Of a DNA stretch of 64,000 nucleotides, positions 11,601 through 25,560 are shown in pieces. The notes beneath the pieces were generated by a model. The model did no database searches. It saw only the letters and a program-made list of their open reading frames with translations, and was not told the origin of the DNA. Numbering within the stretch: the stretch's first letter is position 1; every line of letters begins with the position of its first letter. The DNA is from Paramyrothecium sp. XJ0827 (taxonomy: Eukaryota > Ascomycota > Sordariomycetes > Hypocreales > Stachybotryaceae). The stretch covers positions 1-64,000 of the forward strand of contig JAJFPB010000003.1 of the NCBI GenBank assembly GCA_020881915.1, in the 5' to 3' direction. The translations under genes were made by a program, and so were the position numbers.

Positions 11601-13441
11601 TTATTAATTAAAATCTATTCTTTTTGTAGTTCCTTATACTAAACTAATTATATAAATATCTAATCCTTATCTTGCTCTAACTATATATTATAGCTATCCT
11701 CTAAAAATAAATAATCTACTTTATTCTTGCTATTATTATCCTCTATATAATCCCACGGGATATATAGTAATTTACTAAACCCTTCTTTACTACTATTAAC
11801 TATAGCTAACTTATATAATAACTTCCTTACCTTAATAATAATAGTATATATTATTTCTATTAATTAACCTATTATAAACTTAGTTTACTTATATTAGACT
11901 TACTCTCCCTTCTAATTAATGCTACTACCTACTATTATATTAAACCAAATATATATACTATATATCTATATCTCCAATATCTAATCTATTAGGCCAGATT
12001 ATTCTAATTATTTATTACTAATATAGGTTATAAACTTATAAACCATCTTCTATATATAAGGGAATATCCCTAGCATATACTTATATACTAATCTCTCCTC
12101 TATATTATATACCCTCCTAGTTAATTATATCTCTTCCTTATATTACTAATATACCTAACTAATAGCAAATATATGGGCTACCTTAATTATAGCTAATAAA
12201 ATAGGTATATAATCTAATGGATTATACTAATTACCATCTTTATAAATACCTAATATAGCTAATGCACTAATAATAGTATTCTAATATTTATTATTACCTA
12301 CCTAATAATCTAAAAATAATATAACTATCTCCAAATACTACTAATTAATTACTTTATTAGATAGCGGATTATTTATTAGTTTACTCTTGCCCTAGAATAC
12401 TTTATTATAGGTTTATATATACTATATAAATATATCCTATATTACTTACTATATACTTATAAATTAATATAGCAGTTATATATCCTTATCTTCCTATTAC
12501 TACATTTAATACTATATACTTGTGATCTTATACTATATCTTCTTATATTATATCTATAAATTATCTTCTATTTACCTATTAAATAGTTATATAGATTTCT
12601 TCCTAACTTCTTGCTAGTTAATTTCAAATAATATAGCTATCCTAACTTTACTTAGGTAATATAAACTCCTTAACTATTCTATAGTATGGTCTAAACTCTT
12701 ATATACCTACTGCAATATACTCTCTTTATCCCTAATAGATCCGGTTATAGCCCGCAATATATTATAATCTAAACCCTTTAAATAGACTAACTAACTAACC
12801 CTACCTAACTATATATTGGTCTTAAATTTCTAATTTACTTCTTCAATCTAATCTTCTTTCTTGGCTTCCTTAAACCACTACTCTTATATACTATAGAACT
12901 CCTTAATCTTTTATATAATATCTTGTTCCTTGGCTTCTGGCTCTAGTTTAATACCTAGCTCTTAAACTTTAAACTATATACTACTAGTACAGGACAGGAA
13001 AAACCATTAGTAATAAACACTAGTTATCTATAGCATAAGCCACTCCACTTAATAGGTTCTTCTTTAGGAACTATTACCTTATTTCTATTTATTTTTCTAC
13101 TAGTACTTATCTATAATATAATCCTATATATGCTTCTCTTATTAGATAATATATAGGTACTAATTATATCTTATATTATCTGGCTGTGGCCTAGTAATAA
13201 TTAGTACTAGCTTAATGGCTTCTACTAGCAATAGATATTATTTTAATTATATCTAGTTATAAATAATTCCTAGGATTAACTTTACTACTTAAATAAACTT
13301 TGCTCTTTTCTTGCTATTAATATCTTAATAATATCTCCGTAAATACATCTAAACCTCATTAGTAATATATATATACTTATATTAGTTATAAAGTATAAAT
13401 AGATATTTAGGTAACTTTATAAATAGACTAAATACCTCTAT
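8630..13441 (-). pseudogene. RIP-destroyed second copy of the telomere-linked helicase
   Basis: Colinear with 2,663-7,481 at an offset of about 5,960 bp, same orientation. Differences are overwhelmingly C-to-T and G-to-A, converting TGG, CAG and CGA codons to stops throughout. The start codon has become ATA (13,439-13,441, TAT on the + strand). In the motif-II region Glu-Glu is kept but the Cys and His codons are mutated. It has no coding capacity. It is still useful because RIP changes bases but not lengths: at most frameshift sites of the non-RIPed gene this copy has the run length that keeps the frame open. Its 5' flank differs somewhat from unit 1 (13,754-13,800 versus 7,790-7,840), so the units are related subfamilies, not fresh duplicates. 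Confidence 0.85.
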
Positions 13442-13840
13442 TTTTACTTAATCCTTAATTAGTAGCAATAAATAATTAAAGTTAGATTACTTAAATAGAA
13501 ATAGGTTATCTCTACCTTTATTATAGCTAGCTCTATCCCCTTAATATAGCCTCCCTAGTTATTAGGACCTACTCTTAACCTCACTTTATTTACTTAGGCC
13601 GAATTTTAGATGGCTACTATAAATACAATTCTGCTTTATTTTAAATAAAAATATATATACTTAGTTTCTAAGATTGTGGCTCTCTAATAGTATATATATA
13701 ATCTATTTTACTACTGCGGAACCTAAAAACCCTTAACACTACTTTATAAAAACCCTTAAGTGCAATTTCACTAGTGCATTTTAGAATACTATGTAATTTC
13801 AAAAACCTTTAAGTCTATGGCATAAGTTATAAGTGATAGG

Positions 13841-16559
13841 TAGTACTATTAATAATTTAACCTAGATTAATAATTAATCTAATATTACCCTATAATCTAC
13901 AGAAGAGCTTATTTATATTCTATTTACTATCTAGAATAAGCTTATAAGTAGTATATTAGAAGTCTTAGATAATAAGCTTCTTTCTATTATAGAATAGTAA
14001 TGCCCTATTCTTAGACTAGTAGATAAATATAGTAGTAATTATTTTATAGTAATGCCCTTTTCTATAAGCTAGCTATTTAATAATCTTACTAATAACTATA
14101 TATATTCTAAGATATATTTACTAATTATACTCTTACTAGAATTACTCTATAGCCTCATAGCTAACCTACTCTAGCTTATATAGTATATCTTTAAAGCCAG
14201 CCTCTAAGAAGAATATTTAGTATACCTATAGTAATATAGCTAGTATTACTATATAGAGATATACTTTAGTAAAGCCTAGTAAATACTACTTAATGCCTAT
14301 TACTATATAAAAGCAAAGTAATATATTATTATATATATTACTACCTATCCTTACCTTAATAGATACTACTATAAACTAGAATACTACTATATTAAGTATA
14401 GTAATATCCCTAGCTATTATTATTTTAGCCTTATTATTAATATTATTACTAAGCTCTTTATTCTTACTATTACTATTATTATTACTATTAAATATATTCC
14501 AATCCTTCTAAATCTTCCCTTTCTTTAGTAGAAGTTCAATAATATACCTAAGTAATTACTATTATTTATTAGTAAAGATTATAGCTAGCTAATCCTATGC
14601 TTTATAGCGTCCTATATAAAACGCCTGCTAGTAGAATACTAGATACTAATAAGCTATTACCTTATATATTTTCTAGGATTTCTCCTATACTATATAACTA
14701 AATAGCTTTAAGTTTAGCTTTCTGGCCTTAATACTATATAAGTATTATAGAGACTCTATTAATATACTTTCTAATTACTAGCTACATTAGTTTATTTCCT
14801 AATCTAAGCTATCCCCTAAGATAGTAAGTATTTAGGTCTCCTCTAGAAGAGCTTTATTCTTAGATTTAGCCCAGGTCTTCTTAGTCTTAGCCTATAATAA
14901 CTACATAGTATTATAGATCTTAAGTAGATTTTATAATCTAATATATTATATCTACTTTATCTTCTTAACTTAAGTTAAGTTATAATTATATTCTTCTTTA
15001 GTATTACTATATTTAAGCCTCTACTATTATTCTACCTCTATCTCTACTTAGCTCTTAATAATAAGTTTATTTAGCTAAGTATAAGTTAATATAGCCAAGA
15101 TATTATTATTCCTAGTTTAAACTATTTAATATCTTAGATATAAGTATATCTATAACTATATTATAATTAAATAGTACTATAGTATTAATAAGCTATATTA
15201 TACCTATCTCTAATACTAGTTAATAGTACTTTAATATTTTCTTAATATATAATATTTATTACAGCTAAACCTATTTAATATAGGGAGTCCTAAGATAACT
15301 AGGGCTCCACTTATTAGTAACTTAATAGTTACTAGGTTATTAAATAGTTAATTACTATAGTAATCTATAATATCCTAGAGTATTTAATCCTTTAGTATAT
15401 ACTAGCTATAGTAATACTACTTAATACTATTACCTAGGTATATTCTAGCTTAGTAGATCTTATATATTAAGATACTATACTCCTTATTAATAGTAATATA
15501 GTTATCTATAGTAATACTAGCTTATATTAGTAAAGATAGTAACCTAAGTATAATTAAGATCTATAGATTAAAGAAAGAAGATAGAACCTATAGATCTTAA
15601 TACCTTATTTTTAACTAAAGTTAGTTATTATATTTAAGTTAATTCTAAGCTATAATCTAAACCTAGATATAGATCCCTTAAGTTTTTTAACTAATAATAT
15701 TATTATAAGAATTTTTAGTAGAAAGCTTAGATCACTTTAACCTATTTATACTAAAATTTCTAGTAGAATTTACCTCTAATAGAGGTTAGGGCTAGGCCTA
15801 GATCTTAAATCTTCCTACTTTCTTCTTACTACTTTCTTTAAAGGATTAGTAGATAGTAATAAGCGGGAAGTAAAAAACAAAGAATAGATAGAAGAGACTA
15901 GATCTAAGATAGTAAAGAATAAGCTAGTATTTAATAAATAGTAAATACCTAAAGAGCACTTAGTTATAAAGTAGGTAAAAAAAGAGTATGTAGGTAGAGC
16001 TAAGGATTACTAGTTATAAGTAAAGAACTTATAATTAGTAACTAGAAGGTATAAACTAGCTAATACTACTTAGTAAAGACCATTAAGTAAAAACCAGATA
16101 GTAGATAGCTAATAATAGGTACTAAATAGTAGTAATATAGAAAGAGCAAAGGGAAGATACTACTAAGTAACTTCTAGCTAACTAATAATAAATAATAGCT
16201 TAGGAATAAAAGGGAGTAGAGACCAAGTAATAAGAAGGGACTACTAGAAAAACCTTAATAGCCTAAGGTAGGGAATAAAGAATAAAGACTAGATAATAGA
16301 AGGTAGATAAGAGAGAGAGAGAGAAAAGAGTAGAAAATAGAGACTAGGTAGTAAGAACCAATAGAGAGTAATAAGTAACTAAAAGAAGGCCTAAGAGTAG
16401 CTAGGATAGATATACTAAGAGAGTTAATCCCAGATAATAAATAGTAAAAAGTATATAGTAAAGAATAGTAAGAAGTAAATAACTAATAGTAAAAGCTAGC
16501 TACTAAATAGTAAATAACTACTAGCCCTTTTAATAATATAGTAGTTAGTTCTTATTTCT
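13841..16559. other. RIP-saturated DNA, no gene identified
   Basis: Strongly A+T-rich, with CpA, TpG and CpG almost absent and stops in all frames. Strand composition switches from pyrimidine-rich to purine-rich at about 15,830-16,540, hinting at a boundary between two dead elements. No domain could be read with confidence. Confidence 0.4.
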
Positions 16560-18899
16560 AACCCTATAACTTTATATAATTTCTTCTTTAGTACTTATAG
16601 GTTAAAAAGGAGTAAACTAGTAGCTATTATTAAATAATAAAAAGATAAAGTAATAAAGAAATAAAGAGTACTTAGTAACTAGTATTTTTAGGATATAGTA
16701 TTTAGTACTATATATAACCCTAACTCTTCTTAAGTTTAGATTCTAATTAAACTATAACTATTTAATAATATTAAAACCCCTTAGTAGTAGATTCTTTTTT
16801 ATATATCTTAAAATATCTAAATATAACTCTAGTATTTCTAATAGAAACTTTCTAATATAATCCTTCTCTAGTAGCTTACTATACTCCTAGAATATCTTTA
16901 TAATAGCTACCTACATTTCCTATATATAAGAAGGGGTAGATATATAAGCTTCCTATACTACATCTAAGAGATAACTAGATTTCTAATAGACCTATACTAC
17001 TGCCCGAAACTTCTCTACATACAGTTTCCTAAGATACTTAATATTATATATATATATAAGCATAAAGACCTTATAATAAAGCATAAGTAATAAACCCCCT
17101 AAATTATCTATACTATTATCTGGCCTCTTATTACTTATAGTATCCTACTTAGCTATAATGCCTAATATAGGGGCTTTATATTTATAATCCCATATATAAA
17201 AAAACTACATTATATAATTCACTACCTGCAGATTAGTATCTAAAAAGTTAATAGTAATCTTATTTACTTCTTGCCCTATCTCGCCAGCTTTAGTAGCATT
17301 AAATTTATATACCTATTTTATAATAGGAAATAAGGAATATACTACTAATTAATATACTTTATATATTCTATTACTTACTATAAGATTAATATTAGAGAAC
17401 TTACTAGTCTCTAAGAGCCTAATAAAAATAGTTAAAAATATATTACTAGTAAGAATATTAAACTAAAAACTTACCTACATAGCAAAGCCTTATATTCCTC
17501 TATAATAGAGATATATATATTAGGTATAGAAGATATCTAAAATACTAGCTCTATTTCTTAATATACTGCAGCTAGTAAAAAGAGCCTAGAGTAGATAGAG
17601 TATACTTTTATTTTAGATCTAAATATACCTTCCTAAAGTAGCTATTATAAAATCCTAATAAGATTCTCTTATAGGAAATAAGAAATACTTAATTAATAAT
17701 ACTAAACCACTATCTTTATTACCTTGAGTTTATGAAGAGTAGTAGTCTCTAGTCTATATAAGGTCTATCTATATTATAAGGGTATATAAATAGCTTTATA
17801 ATTATCTCTAGAATACTATATATGGTAATTATATAGTAATAGTATAGTAATTAGACTGTATAGCAATTAATTAGATTAAATCCATTGTACTATATACTTA
17901 TGGCTTTTACTTTAAAATATATTTAAGTCTAAGTATATAGTATTACTATACTAAAAAGAGTTTATAAGGTAATAGATCTAATTAAGTAAGTAGACTTAAC
18001 TATAAATAACCTACTATATCCTAACTACCTTAGATTACCTATATAATAATACTATAGTATATCTAACCCTAATATTTATATTATATATTAAATAATACCT
18101 TTCTCTAATAGGGTTTAAATTACTATTTAGTCTAATATCTCTATATTACTCTATATATTATTATTTTAGAGATAATATATAGTATACCTCCTTAGTAAAT
18201 TTAGTACTATCTTTACTATCCTCTGCTAATATAAAGTAGTATATCTAGTAGATATTAGATATATTAATCTAACCCCAGCGGCTCCTCTTAGCTAACTATA
18301 CCTAGAGCTTATTATTATCTCTTCCCTTCCTTTACTAAGTTCTAATAAAACCTAGCTACTAGTATAAACTCTTAGAGGATACTTCTAATATATTACCTAT
18401 TTATATTACTATAAATAGTAATATGCCTTTATATTAATAATTAATTCCTCTTCTTCTCCTCTAACTACCTTTGTCTTTATTCTCTTCCTACCTATTATAT
18501 AGCTCTTATAGTACTAGATATATATAGTAATACCTAAATCGCTCTACTCTACCTATATATTATATAAAACCGGCCATTTATACTATACTCTAGTATACTT
18601 AATTATTCTAGGTATTAATATCCTATCTAATTAAATAGCTCGTAGTAAAATAGATTTATTTACCTAAGTTATTACTTAATATATAGAATATATAGCTAGA
18701 AGTAAGTTACCTTTCTAACTACTCTTAAAATCAAGTAACCTAGAGCTAATCCTATGTAGCTTACTCTATTACCTAACTTTGCACTCCATTTACCATAATC
18801 TCCTATTACTATAACCCTTATTCCTCTTTATCTTTATATTCTTCTTTATTCTTATTTCTATTACTACAATAAATATTATATCTCTCCTTACCTACCTTA
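16560..18899. other. RIP-saturated repeat DNA, possible distal part of a helicase-type relic
   Basis: No open frame. It lies downstream, in minus-strand sense, of the helicase-like motif near 19,935, so it may hold the C-terminal part of that relic. I could not recognise specific domains here. Confidence 0.3.
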
Positions 18900-20100
18900 T
18901 ATTAATATTAATCTATTTACCTATCTATAATAAAATTAAGTATAACTTACTAGTAGGTTCGCCTAGATAGGTAGTTATTAGTTATTCCCTCCTCTATTAT
19001 TAACCCTTTCTTTCCCTATCTAGGACCTCCTATATCTAGGCGAAGTATAATAACCTCACTTACTATACTATCTTGCCCTGCCTAATCACTCTATTATATG
19101 TAGTTCTCTAGTCTTATTAGTATATTTATATAGATTACTATATAGATATTAGATATATTAATTCCTAAACCAAGGGTATTTATAGCTATAATAACCTACC
19201 CCTTATTTACCTAGTTATATTATAGCCTAAGTTACTATACCTATAGTTATTTAGTTTTCCTATCTTAGGTATCTACCTTATAGTAATATATATTATATTA
19301 AAGTCACTTAGTAAAATAAATAATTACTTCTACCTAGTAAGTATATATAATAATCTTAGTAAACTAGAGGTACTTCTTTAGCTTCTAACTAATAATTAAT
19401 AGCATAGTCTCTATTATAGCTTTACTAGTATTCTAGACCAGACTTAGTCTAACCCCAAGAACACTATATATAATATTCCTATATATTATTCTTATCTAGA
19501 TTATCTTAATATCCTCTAGCTAGGTATTAGTAAGCTTAAAAAGTTTATTCTCCTACTATAGTAGTAATATTACTATAAGGTATACTATTTATACCCTAAT
19601 AAGAGTTAACTAACCTAATTCCTGTAGTTATAGCCAGAAGGTAGGCATACCTTCTAATATAATATAGCTCTTATTAATAACTACTCTATCTAGTCTTGTA
19701 GTAATATATAGTACCTCAAGATAATCTAGGAAGTATTTAATTAGCGTAGATTCTAGTATTATAAATACTAGGCTTATATTACTAGGTACATAATCTGTTC
19801 TCCACTTTATATAGGTAATACTAAGCTATTTATATTGCCCTATTATATTGCCTAGTAGTAATATAAGTAGTATAACTACTATAGTAATCCCCCTAATGTA
19901 GCTTGCTACTAGTAATATAAAGTATATACTCTTTCCCTACCTAGTACCTATAACTATAAATATAGAACTCTTATTCTATATAATTGCCTCTACTACCTAC
20001 TATTGCTTGCTATAAAATTAGATATAGTTCCCATAAAGTTGCTTTAACTCTTTATCTATATTTATATACTGCAAGGTCTTCTATTGCACTAGCTATAACT
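18900..20100 (-). pseudogene. Probable RIPed helicase core (second, diverged helicase family)
   Basis: On the minus strand, at about 19,905-19,965, the frame reads VIGTR, stop, GKSIYFILLVAS. Allowing for G-to-A mutation this fits a helicase motif I of the form GTGGGKS followed by a hydrophobic stretch. Further downstream (about 19,000-19,060) is a Gly/Arg-rich stretch resembling a degraded motif VI. Sequence and spacing differ from the 8,630-13,441 copy, so this is a separate relic, not part of that duplication. The assignment rests mainly on one motif. Full-length boundaries are unknown. Confidence 0.4.
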
Positions 20101-23100
20101 TATACAGAGCTTTATAATATATAGATAGGTTTTTTTACTTATAGCTAGGTTATAGGATATCCCTAAATCTACCTACAGTAAATAGAAATCCCAGTAATTA
20201 GTACCACTCTTTGCTAATATATTAGAAATTAAGATAGTACTTATTAATCTTAAAGCTACTCTCTATAATTAGCCTACTATATACTAATCTAGCTATTAGA
20301 GACTTATGCCCTACCTACTTATCTTATGGGCTACTATCCTCTGTATTCTCTTTATTACTCTTACTACAGTAATTTTTATCTATTTAATCCGCAAATAATA
20401 GCTATATAGTTATTGTAGTTTAAAAATATTGCCAAGTAATAGTAGTAGATAGATATTACTAGCTACTAAGAATAAAACCTTATTAGTACCTAATTAAACT
20501 ATTCCTCTTTAGTATATAGCTTATCCGTAGTAAAGTCCAGTAGAAGCCTAAATCTAGCTACTATATCTCCTTCTTATTGCTTTATTACTTACTATCTTAA
20601 TATTATATCTAGTAATAATATAAGCTACACTTATCTAAGAATACTAAAATATACCTATTACTATCTAAATTATTATTATTACCTTTGTTTATAAGTATAT
20701 TCTCCATTACCTAAATACTTAGACTTAACTCTTCCTTCTCCATTATATTAATCTATAGATCCTCCTAGAATAGTAGTATAAGCTAGAGGTAATATATAAA
20801 TAGTATATTTATTTTATGTAGGAAGAAATACTATATTACCTTTAATTACTTAGACTATAAGAAGCCTTTATAGTAGCCTATTATAAGTATTAGTAGTCTA
20901 TAGTCTATTATAATATTGCAGATACTACTATTAGCTATATTTTAATAGTAAATAGTAAGTAATTTAGGCCCTTATATAGACTAATTGTAGGTAATATATA
21001 CTAGAAATAGTAGGAGTTCTAGGAACCACTTAATTACTTAGCTATACTACACTATCTTCTTGGGGCATAGGTAGATACTACCCTATACTACCTTATCTAC
21101 CTTGACCTAAACCCACTATAATAGATCTAATAATATAATTTTATTTATAACCTAGCTATCACTAGATTTATCTAATTCTAATAGCTAGCTTATAAATAAA
21201 TGCCTAATAGTTATATTAGTAGTATTATTAATGATTTTATCCTAGGGGATAATAGGTAGACCTATATTATCTAATGTTACATTTGGGTGATAATCCTAGA
21301 TAAAAAGCAGCTTCTTAAATAAAATTTCTTCTACCTATTATAATATTATTTGTAGTATTAATTAAATACTAACTACACTAATTTGGATTCCCTTATATAT
21401 TATATTCTCCCTATCTTAGCTAACTAATCCCTACTTTATATTATTTTAGGCCACTAAAATCCCATAGTTACATAGCCAAATAATAAATTATATAGATATT
21501 ATCTACTAACCCTTACCCCCTCCTACTATAAAGCGCCTTATTAAGTTAAATATAATATTAAAATAACTAGGACTATATTCCTTAGTTTCTTCCTTCTTTA
21601 TACCTTCCTCTATCTATCTTTTAATTATATACTTCTATATATCTATAGTATACTTTATAATAAAGAGTTATAAAATAGCTATAATTGCAGATAACTTTGG
21701 TATTAGGTTAATAAATAACTCCTATATCTTATCTAGGTATATACTAAGTACTATAATAAAGCTAACTAGTATACTATTATATTTAGTTGCCTTTATAAAA
21801 TAGTCTAGTATTAATAGATATATTTCTATTACTATATTATCTAATTCTATAAATAACCTTATTATATTTACCTTTTCTATAATAGAACTATGATTAATAT
21901 TAGTAAGCTAGTTAATAATGTCTATTATTGCTCTATAAGTAACTCTCTGCCTCTTACTTAATATAAATAGTGGCCTACACTTGGCTTCCTTAAAGGTTAT
22001 TATTTAAATAAGATAGCTAAATAGCTACATATATACTTTTATATATGCCTTCCTTATCTCTCTTATATACAGGAAATAGAAGGGTTAATTCTGCTCCTTC
22101 TTAATATTGGTCCTATTTACCTTAAATAAGGTATTCTATAATACTACCTCAGTATATATAATTACTCTACCCCGCTATATAATTCTTCGGATAGTACTAT
22201 ATATATATTGCAGTACCTAATTATTATTATTTATTAGATCTCCTCTATCTAGCTTATTCTTAAGTAAAATAAGCCTAAGTAAGAAATCTTTCTATCCTAT
22301 AAAATCCTTTAGATACTATATAGCCCTAAGTTAATATAACTAGGTATTTAGTGGCCTAATATTATATTACTCTTTAATTTTCTCTACTTCTTACTACTTT
22401 ATATAAGTAGTTTTATCTCTAAAAGCAGCTAATACCTTATAGATATTATACTTATACTAATTCTTATTAACTATATAAACTACAGTAATACCTAGATCTC
22501 TTTTAATCTTAAAGTAATTACTTCTTGGGCCTTTTATAAAGAGGTACTAATACTATATATTACTTCTTTATAGTATATTCTATACTTTGAAGCTAGATTA
22601 AAATAGTCTATAGCTGGCTTTTATTTTAGGATCCTATTTATATTTCTCTTAATAATACTCTTACATCCTCTTCGGTTCTAAACCCATAAAGGGGTATCTA
22701 GGTTCTAGCTTATATTATAATCTATTTATTTTTATAGATCTAAGGCCTTTAATAGTAGAACTATATTTATCTGGCCTAGAAATATTATAGATATCTTTAA
22801 AGTCCTATATAATATTAAGCTTAGATACCTATACTTATACTAGCTTAATATTATATAGCCTTAGTATATAGGGTAGTACCTATAGGTATAGCTTAATTTA
22901 ATAATTAATAATAGTAGTATTATACTTCTAATAAGTTAGTACCTATAATTCCGGGTTATATTAGAAGAGTTCTATTATACGCAAGTTAAATAATAATTAA
23001 ATAATAGAGATCTAAGTTTCCTTAGCTTTAAGTTCTAATTTACTCCCTTTATACTCCTATACTAAGTTTTAATACTAATTAAATCCTACTCTAATCCTTA

Positions 23101-23199
23101 TTAATAACTAATACTTTATTTACTTCTATTATATAATTCCACTACTACAATAAGTATTCTATACTCTAAGAATCTATATATTAATTAGTTATATATTAT
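20101..23199. other. RIP-saturated DNA upstream of the helicase-like relic
   Basis: No open frames. If the relic at 18,900-20,100 is real, its N-terminal region would lie here on the minus strand. No zinc-finger or recombinase motif was firmly recognised. Confidence 0.3.
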
Positions 23200-24160
23200 T
23201 AAAATAAACCTTATTTTTTTAAGTTCTAGATCTTTATTATCTTTAAGAATCTATAAATTACTAGCTATCTTCGTAATAAATTGCTGGCTACCCCATGTCC
23301 TGCTAATACTCTCCTTATTTCCCACCTAAATTAATTGCCATTTACTAAACGCCGTCTACTATTAATGACAGGGGCTCCTAGCTACTAACCTGGCCCCCTA
23401 CTAGTAGATATTAGACTTATATAGCCTTCTAATTAAGGAACCTATACTTACTCTAGTAACTACCCTATAGTAGCTCTAGGGGCCTATTCCCCAGCTAAAA
23501 TAGAGCTCTTACTAGTAGATCTAGTAAATAACCTTAGTTCTAGGGCTCTATTAGCTTATTATTTAGGTAGATATAATATTAGATCTATACTACCTAACCT
23601 AAGGGTACCTATAAAGCTTAGTCTTATTTAGTACCTTACTTCTATAAATATTATTCTCTTATTACCTCTAGTAAGGCTCTTCTAGTAGCTTAACTAATAT
23701 AGATCTTTAGTTTAGCTATAGCTAGGTATCTCTAGTAACTATATTATATATAGCTAGATTTATAGGTATTTTTTCTATTAAGTAAATACTAACTTATAGG
23801 CTTTTTTAAGTTTAATAGAAATAAAGACCTAATAGATATAATAATAAGAAATATCTATTAGAACTATAACTTTACTAAAGATAACTAGGAAGGCCCTAAA
23901 TATAGTATAGTAAGGGGCCTATAATATAGAAGCTGATTTTCCCCCGGAGAATTAGGCTAGCTAGGTAGGGACCGGATTTCCCCCAAAGGGTCAGTCCGGC
24001 TAGGCAGGAGCCCACCCCCCCTTATATACTTATTAACCCCTTTTTAGCCGGGGCTACACTATAATAGCTTTAAGGGCCACTTTTAATTTTCTATAAAATT
24101 ATTTACTATAAGAAAATAAAAAAATTAACTTACAGCTATATAAATAGAAGACCAACCGGC
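23200..24160. other. RIPed intergenic or repeat DNA
   Basis: Partly RIPed sequence. Short CG-containing islands survive, for example around 23,290-23,400 and 23,935-24,010, where TTTCCCCCGGAGAATTAGGC-like and TTTCCCCCAAAGGGTCAG words recur. No gene was identified. Confidence 0.35.
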
Positions 24161-24196
24161 ACGCATTTGCATTGGCCCTCTAGGGTAAGGCATATC

Positions 24197-24363
24197 AAGG
24201 CAGCCGGAGGGTCAGGGCACAAGGCAGCCGGAGGGTCAGGGCACAAGGCAGCCGGAGGGTCAGGGCACAAGGCAGCCGGAGGGTCAGGGCACAAGGCAGC
24301 CGGAGGGTCAGGGCACAAGGCAGCCGGAGGGTCAGGGCACAAGGCAGCCGGAGGGTCAGGGCA
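24197..24363. repeat. 24-bp minisatellite, seven copies
   Basis: Seven near-perfect head-to-tail copies of AAGGCAGCCGGAGGGTCAGG+GCAC (24 bp). Because 24 is a multiple of three it stays open in several frames on both strands, which produces spurious repetitive ORFs. The array is G-rich and not RIPed, unlike the DNA on both sides. Confidence 0.9.
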
Positions 24364-24420
24364 TATATACTAATTAAAGGGGGGAAATAATTAGGAAATA
24401 ATAGGGAATTAATTCCAATA

Positions 24421-24740
24421 GCGCTATAGGGCACCTAGTGGCTCAGGGCATAGGGCACCCGGCGCAACAGGGCACCCAGTGGCTCAGGGCATAGGGCACC
24501 GGCGCAACAGGGCATAGGGCACCCGGCGCAATAGGGCACCTAGCAGCTCAGGGCATAGGGCAGCCGGCGCAATAGGGCACCTAGCAGCTCAGGGCATAGG
24601 GCACCCGGCGCAACAGGGCACCCAGTGGCACAAGGCACCCGGCGCAGCAGGGTACCTAGCAGCTCAGGGCACCTAGTAGCTCAGGGCACAAGGCACCCGG
24701 CGCAATAGGGCACCCAGTGGCTCAGGGCATAGGGTAGCTA
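24421..24740. repeat. Composite minisatellite, GGGCACC-type units
   Basis: Interleaved short modules (GGGCACCTAGTGGCTCA, GGGCATAGGGCACCCGGCGC, AACAGGGCACCCAGTGGC) repeat with variable order. The modules share the CAGGGCA core with the 24-bp array just upstream, so both probably grew from one G-rich seed. No coding capacity. Confidence 0.75.
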
Positions 24741-25560
24741 GAGGCTTTAGATAGTAACCTTAAGCTTTATATATTAGGATTAAATTATAATAATTAGTTA
24801 ATATCTTTTTAGCTCTTTAGTAGAGCTAGAAAGGTATTAATTTTTTCTTAGAGATTATAACTTTAAATCTCTATAAAGATATTATTTTTTTTTTAAAAGA
24901 ATTTATAATTTAAGATTTAAATTAAATATATTTTTTAAAAAATATTATAAAGTAAATAATAAATTAAGTAAAGATTTAAATTAAAATATAATTTTTTTAA
25001 AATTTTAATAGTTTCTTATTATTATTATTATAATCTCTAAGGAATCTTTAATATTTTAGTATTATTATAAATATAAATTTCTAATATTATTTTTTTAAAA
25101 TTATTTTATTATTCTTTTAAAATTATTTTATTATTCTTTTAAAATCCTTTTATTATTCTTTTAAAATTCTTTTATTATTCTTTTAAAATCCTTATAATAT
25201 TCTTATAGATTTCTTATATATTAAGTAATTATAAGATAATTAGATATTAAGGTAGCTAGAAGATTAAATAGGCTATTTCCTATTTACTCTAGACCTAAGA
25301 AATATATTATAGGTAAGATAGTACTATATAAGGTAGCTAGAAGGTTAGGGTAATTAGAGGGTTAGGGTATAAGGTAGTTAGATATTAAGGTATAAGGAAG
25401 GTTAGATATTAAGGTATAAGGAAGATTAGGACCTTATATTTCTGCTTCTTCTAAATATTATAAATAGTATTTTTAAGGCATTATTAATTCTTTAGGGCAG
25501 CTAGAAGATTAGAGGCAGGGATAAGTACATTGCCGAGGAGCTAACTAAGAAGATTAATTA
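24741..25560. other. A+T-rich gap with a RIPed minisatellite remnant
   Basis: Very A+T-rich, including near-identical AAAATTATTTTATTATTCTTTT units at about 25,090-25,200. From about 25,330 on, the minisatellite words reappear in mutated form (AAGGTAGCTAGAAGGTTAGGG). No gene is present. Confidence 0.5.

Noticed and set aside
24136..24434. Repetitive ORFs on both strands (ALCPDPPA-type and AAGGSGHK-type)
   Set aside because: They are translations of the 24-bp minisatellite, open only because the unit is a multiple of three.
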